Source of the DNA: Akkermansiaceae bacterium
GTDB lineage: Bacteria > Verrucomicrobiota > Verrucomicrobiia > Verrucomicrobiales > Akkermansiaceae
Reading direction: 5' to 3'
Length of the DNA stretch: 58,939 bases
NCBI GenBank assembly: GCA_903878115.1
Contig: CAIRGO010000269.1
Coordinates: 1-58,939, forward strand
A program made the position numbers and the translations under genes. Shown one piece after another: positions 16,193 through 25,226 of the stretch; the first letter of the stretch is position 1, and the number at the start of each line of letters is the position of its first letter. The notes under the pieces were generated by a model. It was given only the letters and a program-made list of their open reading frames with translations. It had not been told where the DNA came from and searched no databases.

Positions 16193-19100
16193 TCACGGAT
16201 TAATTTTCACTCTAAGGCGGAGAAATTCTTTGTTTAGAATTCCGAATGGTTGTGTGCTACGATAGCTAACCGTCTCAGTGCCGTCACCATTGTTCACAGG
16301 TGTGTTCAAGAGAATGGTATGCGGACTATCTTGATTCCACGTTGCTAGATTTTGCGAAATTTCTGCATTCATTTCGATTTCGAGATTGGCAACACGCCGG
16401 CGATAGGAAAGGGCCTGATAAAATTGGTCAGCATGAGCCACTTTCGACACTATCACAGGAGGGGAGGCTCGATTCGAAACTAAAGGATTGGTTTTAGTAG
16501 CATATTCAATCAAATTGCTGAAGTCATCTCCATCAGGGTCTGCTTGGTCGCCAGAAATAAGTTCGTCTAACAATTGTGTCGATGAAAAGGAGGTTTTTCG
16601 CCATAGACTATTATTGTAACTACGCGTTACCGTAACTGTTCTCTCGATGTTATTTGCCGGGAGAAAAAAACTATCTCCAGTCTGGGAAGCTCGTATGGTA
16701 ATTATGCCACTGCTACTAGGAGTGATTGCGTTTCCCGCAAGATTCGCGGAACCATTCAGTAACGAAAAGCTAACTGGAAGACCGCTAGAACTGCTGGCAG
16801 ATAGATTGAGCGAAACGCCATCTAAGGGGAAATCTGCTAGAGGAGGGAAGTTGATGGTTTGCGTGATCTTCTCGATGACCATTGTGGCGCTAGCGCTTCC
16901 TAAATAGTTAGGTGCTGTGAGGCTGACGATCACATTGTAAGATCCGATAGCTGTCGGAGCGATCGAAGAATTATCATAGGTAATAGTAATGGGTAGATTT
17001 GTCGGTGTGGTGGATACGGTTGCCTGTTGTGCTGTGCCAGTATAAGTTTTTGTTAGGTCGGAAATCGTGATGACGGCAAATACATCAGCAGAACCAGGAG
17101 ATCCATTAATGGAGGGGCTCATGCACCAACACGTGGAGCTTCCCATGGCTGAATCCAAGGTGGATGTCATTCGCAATACCAAAGAGTAGCCGCCTGCGTC
17201 AGTGATCGGATACCAAGTGTCATTGTAGGAAAAATCAGTGACCACTTCCCCGGAGCTTTCTGTTAGTTCGATGCGTTCACCAGTATTGCTCAGATTGTCG
17301 TCATAGCCACCAAGTAGTCCAATAAAATTTGGATGTCGCAGCAAAAATGCTGATGGATTTTTCGCAACGACCACACGTGCATTTGCGGCGATTGATGACG
17401 GAGGAAAAGTGTATGCTACACCCGCAGTAAATGACATATTTGTTAGGTCGATAGAATTATTTCCGGTGTTAACGATTTCAATGAATTCAAAGTCATCGTT
17501 ATTGATGCCGGGCATAGCGGCTAATTCGTTTACTGTTGGCGGAGCTGGATTGTAATTGATTTCGCTAATGCGAAGTTGTAACTGAGCTGTGGTAGGATTT
17601 CCTTGATAGGTGAATGATGAGATAATCTCGTCAGAAGCGTTGCTCAAGGTCAGCAATTCACCACGAGAGGAAAGTTGGCCAGAATAGTTTCCTTGAATCA
17701 AACGTTTTTCTCCTCCTCTTGGTCCGCTAGTGCGCGCGCGAAATGCGGCTGCATTTTTGACGATATGTAACAATCCTTTGTATTCTACTTCTGCGGTTCC
17801 TGCTCCTGCAGGAATGACAGTGCCAGGGGTGAAAATGTGATCAATGGCGCCTGTCAATTTCCAACCCGTAAGATCAATGGCTTCACTGCTTGTATTTTTA
17901 AGAATAATGTATTCACTATTTTGCGATTCAGAAGACGGGAAATAATCGATCACATCAATTATGATAGACCCAACTCCTGCATCCTGTGGATTGTTGGGGA
18001 TTGGTGTGCCAGTGGTGACTATGCTTTTTCTAACCAACGGGCGGGTGGGTGTTTGATCATAGAGAAAGGTCCTACGTTGCGGGAAGTAGCTGGTGAAAAC
18101 TCGTGTGACTTCTTCACGCGGACGATTGTCGATTGAGAACCCGTTACCCCATTTAGCTCGATCTAAATCCCCATCTGTGAGAGGAGATGGATTGGTTGGA
18201 TCAGGATCAATGAGCGCTACGATTTCTGACATTTTGTTTTGTATATATCCATTCGCAGATCCTGGCGGCCCGAGTAAGGCATCCATCGCAGTGCGCATTC
18301 TCCGTGCAAACATTTCTTGGAACTCAGGTGACTCTAAAATGAGGTTGTAGAGATTGTTGTTAGCGCTATGTGTAAAAAATTGGTTATCGGTTATCATGTT
18401 GTCATTGAAGTAGCCACCAGTTCCGTTATTTCCATTCCACTGATGGCCTTGTGTAAGATCTACATCCCACACGATGGGTTGCCATTCGCCAGTAGTATTG
18501 CTATTACGATAAAGATAGTAGTTTTTATGGCCATGATCGCCATCACTGTTTAGTTGCCTAGTTACTAGATAATTTACGGTGGCTGGAATATTAACATTGT
18601 CGTAGGCAAAAGTGCGTCGCGCAGCAAGCGTGTTGGTGTTGAGCAGTCCATTCGCGAGATTAGCCAAGTCTGTATTTGTTTCATCAAGACGAGTTTTTTT
18701 CTCTACAGAGCTAGTCATATTCTCTGAGTATATTTTATAAAAAGCTCCTTCTGGATCTAGCTGATTACGCTCCAAAAATCGATCATCACCATCTTCGAGC
18801 AGATCCATGACGCCGTGAAATACTCCATTCAAATGCACTCTTACGGGATTTGCATGGTGATAGGGGGTTCCCATCATCCTCCCAACGTCATGAGATACAG
18901 TATTTCGTGTTTTGGTTTTATCTGCATAGTTGCTGAGTAGGTTGAGATCTTTTGATCGCGTTTCTCCCTCTTTCCATAAAAAGCGGTAGCCAGAATTGGA
19001 ATCGAAATCGTAGCTTTTTTTTGCAAATCCTGCAGTGGATTGTCCGTGAATTTTGTGTCCAATGTTGTCGTAGAAATTGCCTAAGTAGTAGAGAGATCCT

Positions 19101-21034
19101 CGGTATGGTTCAAAAATGGACCCGTTGCCTACGTATGTGCTAGTTACATCCGCGGACGTTGCAGAGTTAGCAATTCCTGCAGAAGTGAAATTTGCTAGCG
19201 CAATGTTTAGCGTGCTATCTGGTCCTTGATTGGTGGAATCTGGCAGATAAATAAGTGCTATTGCGCTGCCACTTCCTTTGATCAAAAAGCGTGATTTGAT
19301 GGTGGCATTGGCATTTAATGCAGCACGCGCTTTAGAGGCAATCGTAGATGAGTTGTCATTGAGAGCTACAGCAAAGTCGATCGTTAGCGGGCTACTGGGA
19401 ATCAGAGTGCTGGTAATTGTCATGCGAGCATTCCCTGCGGTGGTCACGGTGCCGGCGGCAGTCGATTGTTCTGCTTGCATACCTACAAACCACTCGAATG
19501 GAACGATCTGGCTGTTCGCAGCAAGTGAGCTTTGCGCCACTGTCCCAAAATACTTCGGTGCATCTAACGCATCCAAAAATGCAGGTAATTTGGCGATCGT
19601 CCCTACGGCATCTTGGGCCTCGAAACGCCAACGCAGCATCGCTGCGGGACCCACTGCTGAGGTTGGTATAGTTCCTGTGTAGATACCGTCTGCTGCGATG
19701 AGATCAGGAGCGACTCCATTATCAAGCAGCGTAATGGCAGCCATTTCGCTATGATACATGATGCGCGGAATGACGCGGACTTGTGAAATATTTTGCGCCG
19801 TTTTGATGACCTTGCAGGATACAGTAAGTGCGGGGCTTGAAGCGTTTCCAGTTGGCCTTGGTATGCCTGGATCTTCAGGAGTGGCCGCGAACAGAATGGG
19901 TCCAGATGATGGCGTTCCATTGGAGGCGCTGGGAGTGCTCAGAGAAAAATAGCCAGGGCTTCCAGGGGCGCTAAGCGTGACAGCTTCGATGACCGGTAGA
20001 ATGAGGAAATCAGAACTTCCGATGCTTGAGTTCATGCCTTGTATGGCGAGAAAATTGTCACCTGCGATCATGCTAGATGAGGGAATTACTGTTTCCCACC
20101 ACTGGGACCATGTTGTAGAGGCTGCGTTGGATGATGAGAGAGAATTGAAGGCAAGAACGGCAGGTGCCGCATGGGAGGCAACCGCAGTGTAATTACCATT
20201 TAAAAATACAGCACATCCATCTTCGTACTTCATTTTCAACTTAAAGCTGGTGTAGAGCGAAGGGTTGGGAATATTGAATTTCACGCGAAAAAGAATCGAT
20301 GGATTTATGTTTCTTAGTTGCGATTGCACATTGGTGCTCACGAGCGAACTCAAGAGCCCATTTGCATCGTAGCCGATGCCACTGGAACAAGTAGTCCACC
20401 CGCTGTCATTGAATGAGAGACTTCGATTCCAGCCGTTGATATCACCGTGACCGATTTCGCCAGCGGCATAATTGGTTCCTGAATACTGCGTGGCGCTTGT
20501 GGGCACGAAGTATTTTCCCTCAGTTCCAGCCGCAAGAATCGTGGTGGAAGTAGTGGCGAAAGTTTTCCCATAGGAAACATCGGATGCTTGCGCGGGAAAA
20601 GTAGGGCCATATTCATCCATTAACGCCGGCAATCCAGTGATCGGTGCGGGTTTGTATAAACCTAAATATTCACCAGATTTTGCTAAGCTGAAATTTGTAT
20701 GCAACGGTTGCCCCGAGACTCGACGATTTTTTCCCGAAGCCCAAATAATCATCGTATTTCCTGCGCCGAGAGATACGCTGGGAAGTTGCCATTTTGCCGT
20801 ATTGGAGAGGTCGTCAGTGAGCCACCATCCGTTGAGGTTTACTGCCGCAGCGCCTGCGTTATAAAGTTCAATCCAATCTTGGCGTGTATCATTTTCGTCT
20901 TTGATACCGTTGACATTGTCGGCCATGAACTCAGAAACATAGATTTGAGCGCATGCCATTTTGAGGCAGAGCAATAAAGTGCTTGTGAGTAAAAAGAAAC
21001 GCATGAAGTGAAGGTTTATTTTTTGCAGTTTCAT
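16193..21034 (-). CDS. giant secreted CotH-kinase/lamin-tail surface protein
   Basis: A 1613-residue exported protein. The signal peptide ends near MACA/QIYV. Three lamin-tail domains lie near residues 30-140, 1026-1120 and 1153-1260. A CotH-type kinase domain spans about 650-990, with VRVHLNGVFHGVMDLLEDGD and the metal-binding WDVDL. An MBG-type immunoglobulin-like domain follows near 1328-1394 (TYTGTAQQATVS). The C-terminal part has a DPDGDDFSNLIEYATKTNP calcium-binding-like motif common in verrucomicrobial exoproteins. The ATG at 21034 is chosen for the AGGA sequence about 9 nt upstream. It probably decorates the cell surface; whether the kinase domain is active outside the cell is unknown. 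Confidence 0.88.
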   Translation of the reverse strand: MKLQKINLHFMRFFLLTSTLLLCLKMACAQIYVSEFMADNVNGIKDENDTRQDWIELYNAGAAAVNLNGWWLTDDLSNTAKWQLPSVSLGAGNTMIIWASGKNRRVSGQPLHTNFSLAKSGEYLGLYKPAPITGLPALMDEYGPTFPAQASDVSYGKTFATTSTTILAAGTEGKYFVPTSATQYSGTNYAAGEIGHGDINGWNRSLSFNDSGWTTCSSGIGYDANGLLSSLVSTNVQSQLRNINPSILFRVKFNIPNPSLYTSFKLKMKYEDGCAVFLNGNYTAVASHAAPAVLAFNSLSSSNAASTTWSQWWETVIPSSSMIAGDNFLAIQGMNSSIGSSDFLILPVIEAVTLSAPGSPGYFSLSTPSASNGTPSSGPILFAATPEDPGIPRPTGNASSPALTVSCKVIKTAQNISQVRVIPRIMYHSEMAAITLLDNGVAPDLIAADGIYTGTIPTSAVGPAAMLRWRFEAQDAVGTIAKLPAFLDALDAPKYFGTVAQSSLAANSQIVPFEWFVGMQAEQSTAAGTVTTAGNARMTITSTLIPSSPLTIDFAVALNDNSSTIASKARAALNANATIKSRFLIKGSGSAIALIYLPDSTNQGPDSTLNIALANFTSAGIANSATSADVTSTYVGNGSIFEPYRGSLYYLGNFYDNIGHKIHGQSTAGFAKKSYDFDSNSGYRFLWKEGETRSKDLNLLSNYADKTKTRNTVSHDVGRMMGTPYHHANPVRVHLNGVFHGVMDLLEDGDDRFLERNQLDPEGAFYKIYSENMTSSVEKKTRLDETNTDLANLANGLLNTNTLAARRTFAYDNVNIPATVNYLVTRQLNSDGDHGHKNYYLYRNSNTTGEWQPIVWDVDLTQGHQWNGNNGTGGYFNDNMITDNQFFTHSANNNLYNLILESPEFQEMFARRMRTAMDALLGPPGSANGYIQNKMSEIVALIDPDPTNPSPLTDGDLDRAKWGNGFSIDNRPREEVTRVFTSYFPQRRTFLYDQTPTRPLVRKSIVTTGTPIPNNPQDAGVGSIIIDVIDYFPSSESQNSEYIILKNTSSEAIDLTGWKLTGAIDHIFTPGTVIPAGAGTAEVEYKGLLHIVKNAAAFRARTSGPRGGEKRLIQGNYSGQLSSRGELLTLSNASDEIISSFTYQGNPTTAQLQLRISEINYNPAPPTVNELAAMPGINNDDFEFIEIVNTGNNSIDLTNMSFTAGVAYTFPPSSIAANARVVVAKNPSAFLLRHPNFIGLLGGYDDNLSNTGERIELTESSGEVVTDFSYNDTWYPITDAGGYSLVLRMTSTLDSAMGSSTCWCMSPSINGSPGSADVFAVITISDLTKTYTGTAQQATVSTTPTNLPITITYDNSSIAPTAIGSYNVIVSLTAPNYLGSASATMVIEKITQTINFPPLADFPLDGVSLNLSASSSSGLPVSFSLLNGSANLAGNAITPSSSGIITIRASQTGDSFFLPANNIERTVTVTRSYNNSLWRKTSFSSTQLLDELISGDQADPDGDDFSNLIEYATKTNPLVSNRASPPVIVSKVAHADQFYQALSYRRRVANLEIEMNAEISQNLATWNQDSPHTILLNTPVNNGDGTETVSYRSTQPFGILNKEFLRLRVKINP

Positions 21035-21117
21035 GATAACTGTCCTAATAATAAATGCAAGCAAATAATGTAGCAGTTTCTTGACGCTGGGGAATGTTCT
21101 GGCATGCTAATGACCCC

Positions 21118-23034
21118 ATGAAATGGCTCGCAACTTTACTTTTTTCCCTTGTGGGACTGCTCCCCCTGCAGTCGCGCCCTTGGTCGGAGGATGTCATTTA
21201 TTTTGCGCTCACCGATCGCTTTTATGACGGTGATCCAAACAATAATTCTCCCGTCGGCTGCGATCCCGCGCTCTATGATCCTGCCCAAAAAAATATTAAT
21301 TGCTACCAAGGTGGTGACTTACGTGGTCTCGAGAAGGCACTGGCAGCGGGGTATTTTACTGATCTTGGGATTACCGCACTGTGGATCACGCCGCCTGTAA
21401 AAAATTCTTGGCGATCAGGATTTGATCTTGGTGGATGGAAAACAGGTTATCACGGCTATTGGGCGCAGGATTTTTTGGATATTGATCCTCATCTTGTGAG
21501 TCGTAAATCAATCAATGGTGTGGAGTATCCAGATTCACGTGAGGGGCGTATGCAGCACTATCGGGATTTTGTGAAACTGGCACATTCGCGAGGAATAAAA
21601 GTGATCCAAGATGTCGTGCTCAATCATGTCGGTCCGCTTTTTTACTACGATACCAATGGCGATGGCTCTTTCCAGGTAGATGCAGAGAGCGAATGGGTGC
21701 GACCATACAAAAAAGAGGGGTTCTATGATACAGCGCGCTGGGCAGACATTCCCAAATGGAATCTCACGAAAGCCGGTCCATCAGGACCCATGTCGTTGCT
21801 TGGCAGAAAAATCAATACCACAGGGTTGCTAGGGGATTTGTCCAATTACAGCCGAAAAGGATTTAATTGGGATAGCTTGGGTTCGAACGATGGACAGGAA
21901 ATGCTTTGCGATTTCTTCTCCTTGCGCGATATCTGGACTGGCCCTGGAGCTTCGATGGAGCGACTTGCCGAAGAATTCGCTGAGATCTATGCATTTTACA
22001 TGGATACTGTCGGTGTTGATGGTTTGCGCATCGATACCGTAAAGCATGTTCATCAGTCTTTCTGGGATTCGTTTACAGAAAAGCTCCGCAAAAAGTTAGG
22101 ACCCCGTGCAGCTGAAGTCATCATCTTCGGTGAAGTGTTCGACGGAAATCCTGCTCGCTTAGGTCAATATACCTACCGCCATGATTGGCCAGAAAACCAA
22201 GGGCCTGAACTGGATTCTGTGTTAAATTTTCGTTTCTGTTTTACGGCGCGTGAGTATTTGCGAAAAACTAACGATGCATTCGGTACTGCGCATCAATTAG
22301 AAACTGCGATTCGGGAACTTCACGGAAAGGATCCACAAGGGCGTCCTTGGTATAATCAATCAAAGGGTTTGGATGGATTAAACGCTTCGCAAAAATCAAT
22401 CACGTTCATCGAGAATCATGACGGCATCAATCGTTTCAGAGTAAAAGATGTGAGTGAGGAAAAACATCGACTGGCACAAGCACTGGTGCTGCTTAGCGAA
22501 GGCATTCCTTGTTTATACTATGGGGCAGAAATAGCCATACAAGATCCCATCGGCGAAGTAGGGCAAGATACTGAAACAGGTCGGACTATGTTATTCCCCC
22601 ATAGCAATAGCGATGCCGTTGCAGATGCCAAAAAACATCTGGTGTTTCGTGAATTGCATGACTTGATCACATTGCGTAACAAGACTGAAGCTCTGCGTTC
22701 AGGTATTAGTATTCCCTTATGGGCAGATAGTGAGAGTCGTGACGATGATGATGGGGTTTTTGCTATGGCAAGGACAATGGTTCGTGGGGATAAATTTGAC
22801 GCTACTACGACTGCCGTAGTCGTTTTTAATGCATCCAATACCACTCATCAGACAGGTGAAGTAGAGCTAATGAACGAAGGCCAAGTTCTCGCTCCTGCGG
22901 GTAGCGTGTTTGTTGGCCAAGTAGTCGTGGGTAGTGGGAGTGTTGAAAAAGTAACGCTTGCAGAGGGAGCCAAAGCCGTCTTCGTAGCTCCAGCCAACTC
23001 TGCAGTGGTTTATACATTGGAAAAAAATGAGTAA
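21118..23034 (+). CDS. secreted alpha-amylase (GH13)
   Basis: A 638-residue glycoside hydrolase with an N-terminal signal peptide (MKWLATLLFSLVGLLPLQS). The GH13 regions are present in order: DVVLNHVG, the nucleophile Asp in DGLRIDTVKH, the acid/base Glu in IFGEVF and the transition-state Asp in FIENHDG. A C-terminal beta domain of about 90 residues follows. It should hydrolyse alpha-1,4-glucans in the periplasm or outside. The ATG at 21118 is preferred over 21094 because it starts the signal peptide directly. The gene diverges from the CotH-like gene and overlaps the next gene by 8 bp, so the two are coupled. Confidence 0.93.
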   Translation: MKWLATLLFSLVGLLPLQSRPWSEDVIYFALTDRFYDGDPNNNSPVGCDPALYDPAQKNINCYQGGDLRGLEKALAAGYFTDLGITALWITPPVKNSWRSGFDLGGWKTGYHGYWAQDFLDIDPHLVSRKSINGVEYPDSREGRMQHYRDFVKLAHSRGIKVIQDVVLNHVGPLFYYDTNGDGSFQVDAESEWVRPYKKEGFYDTARWADIPKWNLTKAGPSGPMSLLGRKINTTGLLGDLSNYSRKGFNWDSLGSNDGQEMLCDFFSLRDIWTGPGASMERLAEEFAEIYAFYMDTVGVDGLRIDTVKHVHQSFWDSFTEKLRKKLGPRAAEVIIFGEVFDGNPARLGQYTYRHDWPENQGPELDSVLNFRFCFTAREYLRKTNDAFGTAHQLETAIRELHGKDPQGRPWYNQSKGLDGLNASQKSITFIENHDGINRFRVKDVSEEKHRLAQALVLLSEGIPCLYYGAEIAIQDPIGEVGQDTETGRTMLFPHSNSDAVADAKKHLVFRELHDLITLRNKTEALRSGISIPLWADSESRDDDDGVFAMARTMVRGDKFDATTTAVVVFNASNTTHQTGEVELMNEGQVLAPAGSVFVGQVVVGSGSVEKVTLAEGAKAVFVAPANSAVVYTLEKNE

Positions 23035-23791
23035 CCAGCGTGATGCGATTGATTTAACTGATTATTTTCGTGAGCTTAATGGGCTTTTCGAGAACACGGG
23101 TTTTTCTTGTGAAACGATCGTCAAGACAGCCGCTGGTTCGGTTGATATGTGGACGCGGATATATGCCGCAGATGCTCCCACTGTTTACCTCTCTGCAGGT
23201 ATGCATGGAGATGAGCCCGCTGGTCCCTTGGCGATTCTGGCACTGTTGCGCAGGAAAGAGTTAGCTCCCGTGAATTGGATCATTTGTCCGATGCTTAATC
23301 CCACAGGATGCGCAGCTTATACTCGTGAAAATGACAGAGGAATTGATCAAAATCGTGATTACTATGAACGTAGTAGTATAGAAATTTTTCACCACGCTGC
23401 ATGGTGGGAAAAACAGCATCGCATGCCTGATTTGTTTCTGAGTTTGCATGAAGATTGGGAGTCGAGTGGTTTCTATTTTTATGAGATTAACTTGCACGAA
23501 GATTACCCCGCGATGGCGAGAGAGATGCTTGCTGCTGTATCACCGATTGTGTCTATTGAACCAGAAATAGTCGTAGATGACCATCAAGTGAGAGAGCCTG
23601 GTTGGATATTCCATGAAGCGGAGGCTGATTTTCCTGATTTGTGGCCAGAGGCAATTTTTATGGCGAAACTTGGTTGTCCACTGTCATTTACTTTAGAGAC
23701 GCCAAGCTTGGCAAGAAAGCTAGATCAACGTATCAGCGCTCATTTGGCGGCCATTGACGTTGCCACTTCCTTGGCTTTTAAAGGAGTCTGA
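23027..23791 (+). CDS. M14-family succinylglutamate desuccinylase/aspartoacylase-like hydrolase
   Basis: A 254-residue zinc hydrolase. The zinc ligands are in GMHGDEPAG (His and Glu) and SLHEDWE (His), and the catalytic Glu is in FTLETPS. The Asn-Pro-x-Gly and Asn-Arg segments (LNPTG, DQNRDYY) fit the AstE/ASPA branch of M14. It has no signal peptide. The substrate cannot be assigned; carboxypeptidase and N-acyl amino acid deacylase roles are both possible. Translation is likely coupled to the amylase by an 8-bp overlap. Confidence 0.83.
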   Translation: MSNQRDAIDLTDYFRELNGLFENTGFSCETIVKTAAGSVDMWTRIYAADAPTVYLSAGMHGDEPAGPLAILALLRRKELAPVNWIICPMLNPTGCAAYTRENDRGIDQNRDYYERSSIEIFHHAAWWEKQHRMPDLFLSLHEDWESSGFYFYEINLHEDYPAMAREMLAAVSPIVSIEPEIVVDDHQVREPGWIFHEAEADFPDLWPEAIFMAKLGCPLSFTLETPSLARKLDQRISAHLAAIDVATSLAFKGV

Positions 23792-23819
23792 TTTTATCCT
23801 GTGTTCTTTGCATAGAGAT

Positions 23820-23848
23820 TTGACACCTTACTAGCTTTCTGCTACGAG
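23820..23848 (+). promoter_or_regulatory. candidate sigma70-type promoter
   Basis: A perfect TTGACA is followed after 17 bp by TACGAG, a poor -10 (3 of 6). The predicted start would fall within a few bases of the ATG at 23858, giving a nearly leaderless message. The -35 box and spacing are good and the -10 is weak. Confidence 0.4.
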
Positions 23849-23857
23849 CTTTCGCCG

Positions 23858-24439
23858 ATGCGCATACTGCCATGTTTGGGAATCTCCATTACTGCCCTGA
23901 TGTTTCAGGGATGCGCGTTGCTTTCACAAGACGAAGCATTATGGAAAAGTGCGGTGAATCGCCAATCAGCGCAACTTGGTTTCCGTAATTGGATTGTTGT
24001 CGCAGAGGCCTCATTCCCCGCTTTTTCGCGCACTGGAGTTCATCAAGTCCCAGCGAATGTTGAAATTCCTGAGGCTCTTGATTATGTTCTCCAAGCAATC
24101 GATCAAACTCAGCACGTAAAGCCAAATATATATATCACCAGAGAATTGCGTTCAATGTCTAACGATTCAGCTCCGGGAATTGATGAGTTGCGTGAACGTT
24201 TGGAGACCTCATTGCACGGCTTGGAGAATACAAGTTTGGAGCAAGATTCATTGATGACTTTGCTCACTGATGCGAATCGGAGTTTTGATGTGCTCATCAT
24301 TCGCACTACCTCGGCATTGCCTTATGGCAGTGTATTTATTGAGCTTCAGCCTGGCTACTGGGATGCCGAAGCCGAGCAACAATTGCGTGAACGTATGGAA
24401 AGTGAGCGATTGAAAAAAATTATGCCTGGGCAGCATTAA
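23858..24439 (+). CDS. lipoprotein with degenerate RbsD/FucU-like domain
   Basis: A 193-residue protein with a lipoprotein signal (MRILPCLGISITALMFQGC, acceptor Cys 19). The mature part aligns by eye with the RbsD/FucU sugar mutarotase fold. SAQLGFRNWIVVAEASFP matches the RbsD segment around LGHTDTLVVCDAGLP, the next block matches up to AEEI, and VLIIRTTSALPYGSVF matches AVIRSGECSPYANII. The catalytic His of LGH is Phe, the Asp of CDAG is Glu, and the Asn after Pro-Tyr-Ala is changed. It is therefore probably not an active mutarotase but may bind a sugar at the envelope. It follows the amylase pair and has its own candidate promoter. Confidence 0.68.
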   Translation: MRILPCLGISITALMFQGCALLSQDEALWKSAVNRQSAQLGFRNWIVVAEASFPAFSRTGVHQVPANVEIPEALDYVLQAIDQTQHVKPNIYITRELRSMSNDSAPGIDELRERLETSLHGLENTSLEQDSLMTLLTDANRSFDVLIIRTTSALPYGSVFIELQPGYWDAEAEQQLRERMESERLKKIMPGQH

Positions 24440-24472
24440 CGTTCTTACTATTTCCGTTTAAAACTATTTTTC

Positions 24473-24766
24473 ATGAGTAATTCAAAAGCAGATCAAATCC
24501 GTGCCGAGCGCGAAAAAGCATGGATAGGCGACGCCGTGCTCGCCTTGTTTGCCAGAAAATATGTGCTGCGTGAGCGCGGCTGTATGGACGGCGAATGGTT
24601 TACAATGTTAACCTCTAACGGTTTTCTAACAGCCTTCGGTAATCCAACAAGTGTCGAGGCAAAGATTGGTGAAATTTACACAGAAGAGGGGCTAGACGCT
24701 GCTTTTCTATGGATCGACGAAACTTTTGTTCCGCTGTTTCGGAAACAGATGAACAAGCGGAAATAA
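24473..24766 (+). CDS. minimal RNase III-like domain protein
   Basis: A 97-residue protein. AWIGDAVLALFARKYVL matches the signature helix of RNase III and Mini-III enzymes, keeping the metal-binding Asp of GDA. SVEAKIGEIY matches the second catalytic helix with its Glu. There is no double-stranded RNA-binding domain. At 97 residues it is shorter than Mini-III (about 130), and two of the four acidic residues of classical RNase III are replaced, as in Mini-III. A role in rRNA maturation or structured-RNA cleavage is possible. It is 33 bp after the RbsD-like lipoprotein. Confidence 0.72.
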   Translation: MSNSKADQIRAEREKAWIGDAVLALFARKYVLRERGCMDGEWFTMLTSNGFLTAFGNPTSVEAKIGEIYTEEGLDAAFLWIDETFVPLFRKQMNKRK

Positions 24767-24818
24767 GATCATGGAGTTTCACTACCGTTGCAGACGGGCA
24801 ATGGGAAATTTGAGTGAC

Positions 24819-25226
24819 TTAGTCCATGAATCCACGGGCTTTCGCTTCTGCGATGGGGATGGCTTTCGCTTGGCAAACCTGTCGCCAACCAGGAAAGTTC
24901 CATTTGTTAGGAAAACCTCGGCATTGTTCTGGTTTTACGGGGTGAATGCGGCAAATATTGCCATCTAACATAATACACTCGTGATTCTCTTTTTCTAACA
25001 ATGACAGGCCTTGGCGATTGGTTCTGAGTCGGGTGTATTGTTGTAAAAACTCATCCTCGCTAAGTTGCAGGAAATCGGCGATCGGCTTGATTTCATCATC
25101 TTCTAGTCTTACATCTCCTGGCCATTTGCAGCAGGCGGTACAACGATCACAGATATAGTAATTTTCTGCATAAAGATGCACATCACGGTTTCCGGGACTG
25201 CCGTTAGGGAGTTGCTCATTCATCAA
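24819..25226 (-). CDS. YkgJ-type Cys-cluster protein
   Basis: A 135-residue cytosolic protein of the YkgJ/UPF0153 family, thought to bind zinc or an Fe-S cluster. The cysteine pattern is CDRCTACC near the N-terminus, then Cys in HECIML, NICRIHP and EQCRGFP, and a final Cys in WRQVCQA. The function of the family is not established. Its start overlaps the stop of the amidase gene by 4 bp (ATGA), so the two are translationally coupled. Confidence 0.86.
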   Translation of the reverse strand: MMNEQLPNGSPGNRDVHLYAENYYICDRCTACCKWPGDVRLEDDEIKPIADFLQLSEDEFLQQYTRLRTNRQGLSLLEKENHECIMLDGNICRIHPVKPEQCRGFPNKWNFPGWRQVCQAKAIPIAEAKARGFMD

